DNA from: Oscillospiraceae bacterium
Lineage (GTDB): Bacteria > Bacillota > Clostridia > Oscillospirales > Oscillospiraceae
DNA: 51,432 nucleotides
Assembly: GCA_022779345.1 (NCBI GenBank)
Contig: JALFTG010000153.1
Coordinates: 1 to 51,432, forward strand
Reading direction: 5' to 3'
This document shows, in pieces, positions 32,226 through 40,578 of this stretch. Made by a program: the position numbers and the translations under genes. Under the pieces are notes generated by a model that did no database searches, had not been told where the DNA came from, and was given only the letters and a program-made list of their open reading frames with translations. Numbering within the stretch: position 1 is the first letter of the stretch; each line of letters opens with the position of its first letter.

Positions 32226-33776
32226 ATGAAATCTGTCATAAATCGTCTGTTTTCCGCGGTCCTGACGGCCGCAGTTCTCTTTGCCTGCTGCCCCTGCAGC
32301 GCCGCCGCTGCAGAAGAAGACATCGTGCGCTCCCTGGGTTCCGTCAGTGAATCCGCTGTCCCGGAGGGGATGGAACAATGGAACCTGTCTCAGGAGGGAT
32401 ACGGCATCGGCGCACAGAGTGCCTGGGACAAGGGTCTGTACGGACAGGGCGTCCGGGTGGCTCTGATCGATTCCGGCATCTACCGGGAACATGAGGACCT
32501 CCAGGGCATCACCATCGAGACCGGGTATAATGTGATTGACCAGTCCACGGACACCACGGACAATGTGGGCCACGGCACCATCGTTGCCGGAATCATTGCC
32601 GCCGACAGCCGGAATTCGCTGGGCATCGACGGCATCAGCGACCGGGTGACATTGGTACCCATCAAGTGCTTTGACTCCTCTCTGACCAATGTGAAGCATG
32701 TGATCACCGGAATCTATCTGGCAGTGGATACCTATCACTGTGATGTGATCAACCTGAGTCTTGGAGTAACCACGGATCAGCAGGCCCTGCGGGAAGCGGT
32801 GGATTATGCCGCGTCAAAAGGGGTGATCGTGGTGTCCGCTGTGGGCAACAGCGGAGAGACGGACCCCACACGGGTATACTACCCTGCCGCTTATGATTCC
32901 GTCATCGGCGTGGGCTCCTATGGCCAGGACGGAGCAGTGTCGGTATTTTCTCACACCAATCAGAGCGTATTTGTCACCGCACCGGGCGAAGCGCTGATCA
33001 GTCTGGGAAACACGGGGGCGGATACATACCGGGAGGTCAGCGGCACCAGTTATGCCGCTGCCCATGTGACAGCGCTGGCCGCCATCGCCAAGTGTGCCGC
33101 CCCGGACATGACCGTGGAGGAATTCAAAGAACTGCTCCGGATCACCTCCAGGGATGCTGGCGCTCCGGGCTATGACACCGGATACGGGTACGGCATGGTC
33201 TCTGCCGCCGGGCTGGCTGCCGCATTGGGGAACCTGCCCCTGTACACGGATATCGGCAGTCACTGGGCCCAGGAAAGCATTGAAACCTGCAGTGAGCTGG
33301 GACTGCTGTCCGGGACCGGAGACGGGAAATTCTCTCCGGACGCCGCAGTGAACCGGGCAATGGCGGTCACCGTCCTGTGGCGGATGGAGGGTATGCCTCA
33401 GACCGGCAGCAGCACATTCTCGGATGTGGCCGGTGATGACTGGTATGCCGCCGCTGTGGCCTGGGCCTCGGAAAACGGGATTGTGTCCGGATACGGGGAT
33501 AACCGGTTCGGCCCGCTGGACGCTGTGACCAGAGAACAGCTGGCCGCCATGCTGTGCCGCTATGCCGCCTATCGTGGCCTGAATACCTCCGCAAAAGCCC
33601 CCTCCGGCTTTGCCGACTGGGATCAGGTGTCTCCCTACGCCCGGACTTCCCTGTCCTGGGCCGTGGAGAACGGGATCATGCGGGGCAAGACGGCTGACAC
33701 CCTCGTGCCCGGCGGAACCGCCACACGGGCGGAGCTTGCCACCATGCTGTGCAGCTGTCTGCCGCTGTTCAGCTGA
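32226..33776 (+). CDS. Secreted subtilisin-like (S8) protease with three SLH domains
   Basis: 516 residues. A signal peptide ends near residue 28 (SAAAAEE). The subtilase domain has Asp82 (VALIDSGIY), His116 (NVGHGTIVAG), Asn208 of the oxyanion hole (AVGNSG) and Ser275 (SGTSYAAAH), so it should be active. Three SLH repeats follow from about residue 340 (DIGSHWAQESIE, DVAGDDWYAAAVAWASENGI, WDQVSPYARTSLSWAVENGI with TRAEL), which bind cell-wall polysaccharide. A usual I9 propeptide is missing: only about 45 residues separate signal and catalytic core. A much longer open frame from 31008 runs through the antisense cotJ region and is not coding; the ATG at 32226 has its own promoter and GGAG site. 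Confidence 0.93.
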   Translation: MKSVINRLFSAVLTAAVLFACCPCSAAAAEEDIVRSLGSVSESAVPEGMEQWNLSQEGYGIGAQSAWDKGLYGQGVRVALIDSGIYREHEDLQGITIETGYNVIDQSTDTTDNVGHGTIVAGIIAADSRNSLGIDGISDRVTLVPIKCFDSSLTNVKHVITGIYLAVDTYHCDVINLSLGVTTDQQALREAVDYAASKGVIVVSAVGNSGETDPTRVYYPAAYDSVIGVGSYGQDGAVSVFSHTNQSVFVTAPGEALISLGNTGADTYREVSGTSYAAAHVTALAAIAKCAAPDMTVEEFKELLRITSRDAGAPGYDTGYGYGMVSAAGLAAALGNLPLYTDIGSHWAQESIETCSELGLLSGTGDGKFSPDAAVNRAMAVTVLWRMEGMPQTGSSTFSDVAGDDWYAAAVAWASENGIVSGYGDNRFGPLDAVTREQLAAMLCRYAAYRGLNTSAKAPSGFADWDQVSPYARTSLSWAVENGIMRGKTADTLVPGGTATRAELATMLCSCLPLFS

Positions 33777-33791
33777 TTTGATGGAATCTGA

Positions 33792-33829
33792 AAAAAGCGT
33801 GTCTGTACCGGAATACAGACACGCTTTTT
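33792..33829. terminator. Bidirectional terminator between the S8 protease and recQ
   Basis: A perfect 16-bp stem (33792-33807 with 33814-33829), six-base loop, A-run and T-run as parts of the arms. Confidence 0.9.
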
Positions 33830-33830
33830 G

Positions 33831-35666
33831 TTATGTAACCTTCTCCTCATAGGTCCGGATGGCCTCCAGGAACCGCCCGCCGTACCGTTCCGCTTTCATG
33901 GCACCCACGCCGCTGACCTCCAGAAATTCCGCCTGGGTATGGGGGCGTTTCCGGGCCATATCCATCAATGTGGCATTGGAGAACACGATGTAGGCCGGCA
34001 CCCGTTCCTCCCGGGCAATGTCCATGCGGACAGATTTCAGATAATCCACCAAGCCTTCATCAGCTTCTGCCGGGGCCGGAACTGTCTTTGCCGCCGGTGC
34101 AGTGGCTTCTTTGGCTTTGCGGACCGGCATTTCCACCCGTTTTCCGGAAAACAGCACCTCCCCAGCCCGGTCGGTCAGTTCCAGGGTACTGTGAGAGGGA
34201 TTGGTCCGCAGATATCCCTGGGATTCCAGGCAGTCCACCCAGTCGTTCACCGCCGCTTTGGAGGACTGCCTCAGCAGACCGTAGGTGGACAACTGGTCCA
34301 GCCCCAGTTCCAGCACCCGTTTGTCCTGACTGCCCCGGAGAACCTGAACCACCAGCGTGCCGCCCACAGAATACCCCAGCCTGTCCTGGATACGCTTCAC
34401 GCAGGACAGGATCATCTGGGCCTGCCGGGTGATGTCCTCACTCACAAAAGACGCCCGGCAGTTGCTGCAGTTGCCGCAGTGCTCCGGATGCGTCTCCCCG
34501 AAGTAGTCCAGCAGATAACCCCGCAGGCATTCCGTGGTTTTGCAGTATCCAACCATGCGCTCCAGGCGCTTATAGTCCCGTTCCAGGATCCGGCTCCGTT
34601 CCTCGGGTGTCAGATCCCCGTTTTCATTTCCGTTCTCAATGAGAAACCGGGCGGTCCGCACATCGCCGCCGGAAAACAGCAGAATACACTCTGCAGGCGC
34701 TCCGTCCCGTCCGGCACGGCCCGCTTCCTGATAATAGGCCTCCGGGGATTTCGGCATATGATAATGGATAACGAAACTCACATTGGATTTGTCGATGCCC
34801 ATGCCGAATGCGTTGGTGGCGATCATCACCGGTTTCCGGTCATACTGGAACTCATCCTGATTCTCCCGCCGGTCCTCATCGGACATCCCCGCATGATACC
34901 GGGCCGCCGGGATGCCCCAGCGGTTCACCGCTTCCCACAGCTGATCCACCGCAGCCCGGGTGGCACAGTAGACGATGCCGCACTTCCCTTTCCGTTCCAG
35001 CAGCAGCGCCTGCAGGGCGTCCGGTTTGTTTTTCGGCCGCAGGACCTTGAAGAACAGGTTCGGCCGGTCAAAACCCGTCACCACGCAGCAGGGATCCTGC
35101 AGGTCCAGAAGCCGGATGATGTCCTGCCGCACTTCATCCGTGGCTGTGGCAGTGAAGGCGGCTACCACCGGCCGGCAGGGCAGCTGCTCCAGAAAATCCG
35201 CAATGTGCAGATAGCTGGGCCGGAAATCCTGTCCCCATTGGGAGACACAGTGGGCCTCATCCACCGCCACCAGAGAGATGTTCAGCCGCCGGGCTACAGA
35301 GAGAAACCCCTCCGCCGTCAGCCGCTCCGGCGCCACATAGACAATCTGATATGCCCCCGCTTCCATCCGGCTGTATACGGTCCGCAGCTGGGGCATGGTG
35401 AGGGTGCTGTTGATATAGGCGGCCCGGACGCCGGTATCTTTCAGTGCCGCCACCTGATCCGCCATCAGGGAGATCAGCGGCGAGACCACGATGGTAATGC
35501 CCGGCAGTAGCACCGCCGGGATCTGATAGCACACGGATTTTCCGCCGCCGGTGGGCATGATTCCCAGCACATCCCTGCCGGACAGGATACTGTCAATCAG
35601 CTCCTCCTGTCCGTCCCGAAAGGCCTGATGGCCGAACAGCCGGCGCAAGGCTTCTTCCTTGTCCAT
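33831..35666 (-). CDS. recQ: ATP-dependent DNA helicase RecQ
   Basis: 611 residues. SF2 helicase motifs run in order: motif 0 FRDGQEELI, Walker A MPTGGGKSVCYQIPA, DEAH in LVAVDEAHCVSQWGQDFRP, the SAT-type TATATDEV, and QEAGRAGRDG of motif VI. The RecQ-C zinc site (CLRGYLLDYFGETHPEHCGNCSNC) and winged helix follow, and an HRDC domain closes the chain (VPAYIVFSNATLMDMARKRP). It unwinds recombination intermediates. ATG 35666 with AGGAGG is chosen over an upstream in-frame codon at 35708. It is convergent with the S8 protease and divergent from the MATE gene. Confidence 0.96.
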   Translation of the reverse strand: MDKEEALRRLFGHQAFRDGQEELIDSILSGRDVLGIMPTGGGKSVCYQIPAVLLPGITIVVSPLISLMADQVAALKDTGVRAAYINSTLTMPQLRTVYSRMEAGAYQIVYVAPERLTAEGFLSVARRLNISLVAVDEAHCVSQWGQDFRPSYLHIADFLEQLPCRPVVAAFTATATDEVRQDIIRLLDLQDPCCVVTGFDRPNLFFKVLRPKNKPDALQALLLERKGKCGIVYCATRAAVDQLWEAVNRWGIPAARYHAGMSDEDRRENQDEFQYDRKPVMIATNAFGMGIDKSNVSFVIHYHMPKSPEAYYQEAGRAGRDGAPAECILLFSGGDVRTARFLIENGNENGDLTPEERSRILERDYKRLERMVGYCKTTECLRGYLLDYFGETHPEHCGNCSNCRASFVSEDITRQAQMILSCVKRIQDRLGYSVGGTLVVQVLRGSQDKRVLELGLDQLSTYGLLRQSSKAAVNDWVDCLESQGYLRTNPSHSTLELTDRAGEVLFSGKRVEMPVRKAKEATAPAAKTVPAPAEADEGLVDYLKSVRMDIAREERVPAYIVFSNATLMDMARKRPHTQAEFLEVSGVGAMKAERYGGRFLEAIRTYEEKVT

Positions 35667-35691
35667 GGTTCCCCTCCTGTGAAAAACCCCG

Positions 35692-35708
35692 TTGACGAAC
35701 GCCGTCAA
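35692..35708. promoter_or_regulatory. Inverted repeat between divergent recQ and MATE genes
   Basis: TTGACG (35692-35697) and CGTCAA (35703-35708) are separated by 5 nt. The left arm is the -35 of the MATE promoter, and the whole element lies downstream of the predicted recQ start of transcription, so one protein could act on both genes. Confidence 0.45.
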
Positions 35709-35720
35709 ACCGGGTAGTAT
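35692..35720 (+). promoter_or_regulatory. Predicted sigma-A promoter of the first MATE gene
   Basis: TTGACG (35692-35697), 17-nt spacer, TAGTAT (35715-35720). Confidence 0.55.
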
Positions 35721-35746
35721 ATAAAGAAATGCTCTTTTGTTTGAAA
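35718..35746 (-). promoter_or_regulatory. Possible promoter of recQ
   Basis: Minus-strand TTTCAA (35746-35741), 17-nt spacer, TATATA (35723-35718). Its -10 overlaps that of the divergent MATE promoter. Confidence 0.35.
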
Positions 35747-35757
35747 TCAGGTTTGCT

Positions 35758-37116
35758 ATGATAGATCAGAATAAAACAGTACTATTTGAATCTGTTCCCA
35801 TTCCCCGGGCGGTCATGACGCTGGCACTTCCCACCATCATAAGTTCCCTTGTAATGGTGCTGTACAATCTGGCGGACACCTATTTCGTGGGAATGATCAA
35901 CGATCCCATTCAGAACGCCGCTGTGACGCTGGCCTCCCCGGTACTGCTGGCCTTCAACGCGGTGAACAATCTGTTCGGTGTAGGAAGTTCCAGCATGATG
36001 AGCCGGGCTCTGGGAAAAAAGGATCTGGACACGGTTTATCACAGCAGTGCTTTCGGTTTTTATGCATCGCTGCTGGCCGGTGTTCTGTTTTCCCTGCTGA
36101 CTGTCTTCTTCCGGACACAGCTGCTGGCAATTCTGGGAGCGGATACCGAAACCGTCGCCGCAACCACGGCTTATATGAAATGGGCCGTCACCCTCGGTGC
36201 CGTTCCTTCCATCCTGAATGTGGTCCTGAGCTATCTGATCCGGTCAGAGGGCAACACCCTTCATGCCAGCATCGGCACCATGAGCGGATGCCTGCTGAAC
36301 ATCGTGCTGGACCCCATCTTCATCATGCCCTGGGGTCTGGGTCTGGGCGCAGAGGGCGCCGGCCTGGCCACTTTCCTGTCCAACTGCGTGGCCTGTCTGT
36401 ATTTTTTCGGTCTGCTGTGGGCACGGCAAGGAAAAACCTGCGTATGTATCCGTCCCTCCATGGTCAGCCTGTCCAGACCGATCATTCTGGGGATCTTCGC
36501 TGTGGGCATCCCGGCCTGCATCCAGAACCTGCTGAATGTGACGGGCATGACCGTGCTGAACAACTTTACCGCAGTTTTCGGCTCCGATGCTGTAGCGGCC
36601 ATGGGGATTGCCCAGAAAATCAATATGGTGCCGCTGTATATCGCCATGGGCGTTTCTCAGGGCATCATGCCACTGATCGGGTACACTTATGCCAGCGGCA
36701 ATATTTCCCGGATGAAGAACAGCATTCTGTTCACGGTCAAGGTTTCAATGTCCTTTCTGGCAGTTGTCACTGTGCTGTATTTCGCCGGGGCCGGTTCGCT
36801 CATCAAGGCTTTCATGCGGAATGAATCGATCATTGCTTACGGTACCCGGTTCCTGCGTGGAATGTGCCTGGCCCAGCCATTTCTCTGCATGGATTTTATG
36901 GCAGTGGGCGTGTTCCAGGCCTGTGGCATGGGCGGAAAAGCCTTTGTATTTGCTCTCATGCGGAAAATCGTCCTGGAAATTCCGGCGCTGTTTATTCTCA
37001 ACACCCTGTTCCCCCTGTACGGTCTGGCCTATGCCCAGACAGTGGCGGAGATCATTCTCGCCGTTGCCGCGGTCATTGTCCTGATCCGGATGTTCCGGCG
37101 GCTGGAGCGGGAGTAG
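35758..37116 (+). CDS. MATE family efflux transporter
   Basis: 452 residues, twelve hydrophobic segments in two homologous halves. Typical MATE stretches are VMTLALPTIISSLVMVLYNLADTYFVG in helix 1-2, GVGSSSMMSRALG, SEGNTLHASIGTMSGCLLNIVLDPIFI, and in the second half GIAQKINMVPLYIAMGVSQGIMPLIGY. These proteins export cationic drugs or metabolites using Na+ or H+ gradients; the substrate is not readable. The ATG at 35758 has an AGG 6 nt away; an upstream TTG at 35737 has no site. The promoter overlaps an inverted repeat shared with divergent recQ. Confidence 0.93.
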   Translation: MIDQNKTVLFESVPIPRAVMTLALPTIISSLVMVLYNLADTYFVGMINDPIQNAAVTLASPVLLAFNAVNNLFGVGSSSMMSRALGKKDLDTVYHSSAFGFYASLLAGVLFSLLTVFFRTQLLAILGADTETVAATTAYMKWAVTLGAVPSILNVVLSYLIRSEGNTLHASIGTMSGCLLNIVLDPIFIMPWGLGLGAEGAGLATFLSNCVACLYFFGLLWARQGKTCVCIRPSMVSLSRPIILGIFAVGIPACIQNLLNVTGMTVLNNFTAVFGSDAVAAMGIAQKINMVPLYIAMGVSQGIMPLIGYTYASGNISRMKNSILFTVKVSMSFLAVVTVLYFAGAGSLIKAFMRNESIIAYGTRFLRGMCLAQPFLCMDFMAVGVFQACGMGGKAFVFALMRKIVLEIPALFILNTLFPLYGLAYAQTVAEIILAVAAVIVLIRMFRRLERE

Positions 37117-37145
37117 CATCCCGCTGAAATCTGATCAGATACTGT

Positions 37146-37180
37146 AAAACGGCTGTTTCTCAGGAAACAGCCGTTTTTTT
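37146..37180. terminator. Bidirectional terminator between MATE and the HAD phosphatase
   Basis: A perfect 14-bp stem (37146-37159 with 37164-37177), TCAG loop, followed by Ts to 37180. Confidence 0.9.
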
Positions 37181-37184
37181 CCGG

Positions 37185-37841
37185 TCAATGGCTCAGAATG
37201 AACTGCTCCAGTTCTGCCGGAGTCTCCACCACGGCCACCGCACCGGCATCCGCCAGTTCCCCCGGCGCCGCAAAGCCGAAAAATTCCACACCTACGCAGT
37301 CAATGCCGCACGCTTTGGCGCCCAGCACATCAAACTTCCGGTCGCCGATCATCAGAATCCGGGGTTTGTCCGGTTCCGTCAGACCCAGCTGGGCCATGGC
37401 CGCCCGGATCACATCCGCCTTTTCCCAGTCATCCGTGGGACTGCTGCCCACAATGACTTTCATGGACGGCGTAAACCCGAAATGGTCGCAGATCTCATTG
37501 CACAGCTTTTGCGGCTTGGAGGATGCCAGAGCCAGCGTATAGCCCCTGTCCTTCAGCCGGGCGCACAGCTCCGGCATACCGGGGGCTGTGATATTCTCGA
37601 ATTTCCCGATGGGCTCATACCGTTCCCGGTACAGCCGGATGGCCTCCCGGGCTTTCTCCTCGCTGTATCCGCAGTATTCCGTGAACGACTGCATCAGCGG
37701 CGGGCCGATGAATTTCAGCAGGTCCGCTTCCTCCGGCACCGGGTCACCCAGTTTCCCGATCGCGTATTGCAGGCACTTGACAATGCCCTCCCGGGAATCA
37801 GTGAGGGTTCCGTCCAGGTCAAATAACAGATACTGATACAT
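37185..37841 (-). CDS. HAD-superfamily phosphatase (phosphoglycolate phosphatase-like)
   Basis: 218 residues, HAD subclass IA. Motif I is LLFDLDGTLTDS at residues 5-16, motif II is in LALASSKPQ, the Lys is in the VIVGSSPTDDWEKADVI region, and motif III is ILMIGDRKFDVLGAKACGIDCVGV. The helical cap between residues 18 and 85 resembles Gph/PgpX proteins. It probably dephosphorylates a small metabolite; the substrate is open. The ATG at 37841 with AGGAG is chosen; the frame continues 52 codons upstream through the promoter and is not coding there. Transcribed alone. Confidence 0.92.
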   Translation of the reverse strand: MYQYLLFDLDGTLTDSREGIVKCLQYAIGKLGDPVPEEADLLKFIGPPLMQSFTEYCGYSEEKAREAIRLYRERYEPIGKFENITAPGMPELCARLKDRGYTLALASSKPQKLCNEICDHFGFTPSMKVIVGSSPTDDWEKADVIRAAMAQLGLTEPDKPRILMIGDRKFDVLGAKACGIDCVGVEFFGFAAPGELADAGAVAVVETPAELEQFILSH

Positions 37842-37882
37842 GGTTGTGCTCCTTATTGTCAGATCAGATGGATTACCGGCAC

Positions 37883-37911
37883 ATTGTACCATGCTCTGCA
37901 CCTGGGTGCAA
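37883..37911 (-). promoter_or_regulatory. Predicted sigma-A promoter of the HAD phosphatase
   Basis: Minus-strand TTGCAC (37911-37906), 17-nt spacer, TACAAT (37888-37883). Confidence 0.65.
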
Positions 37912-37945
37912 GAGTGTAAATAAACCATGAATTTTCCCATCTGGA

Positions 37946-37974
37946 TTGACATCCGGTCCGGGGAATGATATAGT
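37946..37974 (+). promoter_or_regulatory. Predicted sigma-A promoter of the riboswitch-CDF transcript
   Basis: A perfect TTGACA (37946-37951), 17-nt spacer, TATAGT (37969-37974), giving a leader of about 200 nt. Confidence 0.78.
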
Positions 37975-38025
37975 AAGACAACTGGCTCACAAGCCATGCA
38001 TTGACTTTGTGAAGAATATCCAATA

Positions 38026-38122
38026 CGAACTGATCAGGCATCTTGCCGGGTTGCACAGCAACAGCAGCTGAATGAACATCTGCGGGACAGTAGGGAAACT
38101 ACCGTTTCGTGGATATTTTTTT
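38026..38122 (+). ncRNA. NiCo (czcD-type) riboswitch with overlapping terminator
   Basis: The leader holds the conserved pieces of the Ni/Co-sensing czcD motif in order: ACTG...CAGGCA, GCCGGG followed by a small hairpin (GTTGC/GCAAC, 38050-38062), CAACAGCAG, and CTGCGGGACAGT (to 38091). P1 is ACTG (38029-38032) with CAGT (38088-38091). The P2 arm is very short compared with examples I remember. A terminator hairpin can form instead from 38083-38093 with 38099-38109 (one A-C mismatch, two G-U pairs), followed by a T7 run at 38116-38122. It consumes the conserved GGGACAG strand, so metal binding should favour read-through. Class assignment is from memory of the motif, not from a search. Confidence 0.75.
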
Positions 38123-38184
38123 ACCTACCGTCAATGTGATGCATACACTATGATTAACCCGAACAGGAAAACCGGAGGTTCAAC

Positions 38185-39099
38185 ATGAAAACTGAAAATC
38201 AGACCGTCATTGACGAAAAAAACGCCAGCCGCATCATGTGGCAGGCATCCACCGTTGGCATCGTGGGCAACATTCTGCTCTCCGCCTTCAAGCTTCTGGC
38301 CGGTATCGTGGGCCGGTCCGGCGCTATGGTATCCGACGCCGTCCACTCCCTGTCCGATGTGTTCGCCACCCTCATCGCCCTGATCGGCGTGAAGCTGGCG
38401 GGCCGGGGTGCTGACAAGGATCATCCCTACGGTCATGAGCGCTTTGAGTGCGTGGCATCTCTGATACTGGGCGTGATCCTGTGTGCTACCGGCATCGGGA
38501 TCGGCTATACGGGGATCAAAAATATCTTTTTCTCCGATGGGAACACCATCGCCATCCCCGGAAAAATCGCGCTGATCGCCGCTGTGGTGTCTATCGTGGT
38601 GAAGGAAGCCATGTTCTGGTACACCCGCTGGTGTGCCAGACGCATCAACTCCTCCGCTTTCATGGCAGACGCCTGGCACCACCGGTCCGATGCCCTCTCA
38701 TCCGTGGGCGCGCTGATCGGTATTGCCGGTGCCCGGATGGGTTTCCCCATTCTGGACCCTGTGGCCAGTATCGTGATCTGTCTGTTCATTCTGAAAGTGG
38801 CCATCGACATCTTCCGGGATGCCATCGGCAAGATGACGGACACCGCCTGCTCTGAGGAATTCGAGGCCGCTGTACGGGGCTGTATCCGGGAAGAGGACGG
38901 CGTGCTGGGTATTGACCTGCTCCAGACCCGGAAGTTCGGCGAGAAAGTCTATGTGGATGTGGAAATCGCCGTGGACGGCGCCCAGTCTCTCTATGAAGCT
39001 CACAACATCGCTGAAAGTGTCCATCACCGGATCGAGGAATCCTTCCCCTCCGTAAAGCATGTGATGGTCCATGTAAACCCGGCAGGCGCGGAAAACTGA
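38185..39099 (+). CDS. Cation diffusion facilitator (CDF) metal efflux transporter
   Basis: 304 residues with about six helices and a C-terminal cytoplasmic metal-binding domain (EEFEAAVRGCIREEDGVLGIDLLQTRKFG). The transport site is visible as SDAVHSLSD in helix 2 and ADAWHHRSDALSS in helix 5, and KDHPYGHERFE follows helix 2. The upstream NiCo-type riboswitch suggests export of Ni2+, Co2+ or Fe2+ under excess metal. GGAGG lies 6 nt before the ATG at 38185. Transcribed alone and ended by the hairpin at 39104. Confidence 0.94.
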   Translation: MKTENQTVIDEKNASRIMWQASTVGIVGNILLSAFKLLAGIVGRSGAMVSDAVHSLSDVFATLIALIGVKLAGRGADKDHPYGHERFECVASLILGVILCATGIGIGYTGIKNIFFSDGNTIAIPGKIALIAAVVSIVVKEAMFWYTRWCARRINSSAFMADAWHHRSDALSSVGALIGIAGARMGFPILDPVASIVICLFILKVAIDIFRDAIGKMTDTACSEEFEAAVRGCIREEDGVLGIDLLQTRKFGEKVYVDVEIAVDGAQSLYEAHNIAESVHHRIEESFPSVKHVMVHVNPAGAEN

Positions 39100-39103
39100 A
39101 TAT

Positions 39104-39143
39104 AAAAAGCTGTGAGACACGCCCAGTGCCGCACAGCTTTTTT
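39104..39143. terminator. Bidirectional terminator between CDF and GH25 genes
   Basis: An 11-bp perfect outer stem (39104-39114 with 39132-39142), 17-nt interior and T-run. The T-run overlaps the stop of the convergent lysozyme gene. Confidence 0.8.
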
Positions 39144-40447
39144 CAGTTGTAGGATTTGAAACAGATGTTCATGTCCACACGGCCGCTGATACCGGGCACA
39201 GATCCCCGGTCCGTGTACTGCCACATATCAAAACCGTAATAGAACGACGGTGCGTCTGTATACTCGGCAAACCAGAAGTCATAGTCCCCCAGCCGGCCGA
39301 TGTCATAGCTCACATAGCCCAGATACTTGGTAAAGTAAATCGCCGGCGTGTACCCCGCCGCGGCCACGGTATCGCAGAAGGCGCGGGCCGCCGCTGTGAG
39401 GAGCTGCGGATCCAGATCGTCCGTCCGGGCAGGCTTCACGCCGATAATCTCCCAGTCAAACACCACCGGATATGTAACAGCGTATCCCTGCAGATTGCTC
39501 AGCACAAACCGTGCCTCCTCCCGGGCTTCCTCCACGGTAATGGCCTGGGAAAAGAAATAAATGCCTACATCCAGCCCGGCTGCCGTGGCGCCGGAAATGT
39601 ATTCCCGGAACCGGCTGTCCAGCACCAGCTTTCCGGTCTCATACCCCCGGTAGCCCAGACGGATCATCACAAAATCGATCCCGGAATTTTTCACTGCCCG
39701 CCAGTCGATGTCCTCCTGATAATAGGACACATCAATGCCGGTCGCAGTTTCCCTGCCCGAATAGGTCATTCTTCCGTCAGTGAGCCGGAACGATGCCGGA
39801 TCATAGGGATTCCGGGGGAGATTTTCCGCAATGGGCACCTGATAGGAGCCATACTGGATCATACCGGGGGAATTCATCCGGTCAATGATGGCACACAGCT
39901 CCGCCCGGCTGATGGGGTCCTGAGGCCGGAACTCCAGCTTTCCGCCCCGGAAGCTGCCGGACACCAGCCCCGCCCGATACAGCGTCACCGCATAGGGATC
40001 GGCCGTATCGATGAAAGGACTGGATGCATTGCTCACTGTCAGGCCAAGCGTCCGGACCAGCAGCTTCGCGGCCGTCCCGCGGGTGATGGACGCGTCCGCG
40101 TCTGTCACGGAATCCCGGTCCACAAGACCCTGACTCACAGCATGGGACAGATACCCGCTGGCCCAGTGGCTGCCGGCAGGCGCCATGACACCGTTGCCGC
40201 AGGCGGTGAGCACCAGCTTCAGTGCCTCCCCCGCCGTGGCGGTCCGGTCCGGACGGAATGTCCCGTCCGTATAGCCGGACACTACCCCCTGTCCTGCCAG
40301 ATTGGTCACCGGCCCGTAATACCAGGCGCCCCGGTCCACATCTGAGAACACCGGTTCCGCCGCACCCGCGGAAGCGGCCGTCCCCAGCAGCAGCGCCGCT
40401 GTCAGCACACAGGTTGTCAGTCCCTTTGTCAGTTTTCGGTAATTCAT
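39143..40447 (-). CDS. Secreted GH25 lysozyme-like muramidase with three N-terminal SLH domains
   Basis: 434 residues. A signal peptide (to about ASAGAAE, residue 30) is followed by three SLH repeats (FSDVDRGAWYYGPVTNLAGQGVVSGY; HWASGYLSHAVSQGLV; IDTADPYAVTLYRAGLVSG...SRAEL). A GH25 domain starts at about 236 (TATGIDVSYYQEDIDWRAVKN) with the catalytic acids in GIDVS and VVFDWEII. It should cleave the MurNAc-GlcNAc bond while bound to wall polysaccharide. The domain order is the reverse of the S8 protease, where SLH is C-terminal. The start at 40447 gives a clean signal peptide; GGGCGGTG upstream is only a fair ribosome site. The frame extends upstream without support. Confidence 0.92.
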   Translation of the reverse strand: MNYRKLTKGLTTCVLTAALLLGTAASAGAAEPVFSDVDRGAWYYGPVTNLAGQGVVSGYTDGTFRPDRTATAGEALKLVLTACGNGVMAPAGSHWASGYLSHAVSQGLVDRDSVTDADASITRGTAAKLLVRTLGLTVSNASSPFIDTADPYAVTLYRAGLVSGSFRGGKLEFRPQDPISRAELCAIIDRMNSPGMIQYGSYQVPIAENLPRNPYDPASFRLTDGRMTYSGRETATGIDVSYYQEDIDWRAVKNSGIDFVMIRLGYRGYETGKLVLDSRFREYISGATAAGLDVGIYFFSQAITVEEAREEARFVLSNLQGYAVTYPVVFDWEIIGVKPARTDDLDPQLLTAAARAFCDTVAAAGYTPAIYFTKYLGYVSYDIGRLGDYDFWFAEYTDAPSFYYGFDMWQYTDRGSVPGISGRVDMNICFKSYN

Positions 40448-40528
40448 AAAACACCGCCCTTTTCTGGATTGCAGGTCCCAGTTTAACAGAAATTCCGACA
40501 GGGTAAAGGGGCCAAATGTTGCCATAGG

Positions 40529-40570
40529 AAAACCGCGCCCGTCCCGTTACAGGGACAGACGCGGTTTTTT
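40529..40570. terminator. Terminator between the GH25 gene and the HD gene
   Basis: AAAACCGCG (40529-40537) pairs with CGCGGTTTT (40560-40568), and GTCCC with GGGAC pairs inside. Read leftwards it terminates the HD gene, which ends at 40579. Confidence 0.8.
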
Positions 40571-40578
40571 CATCCGCT

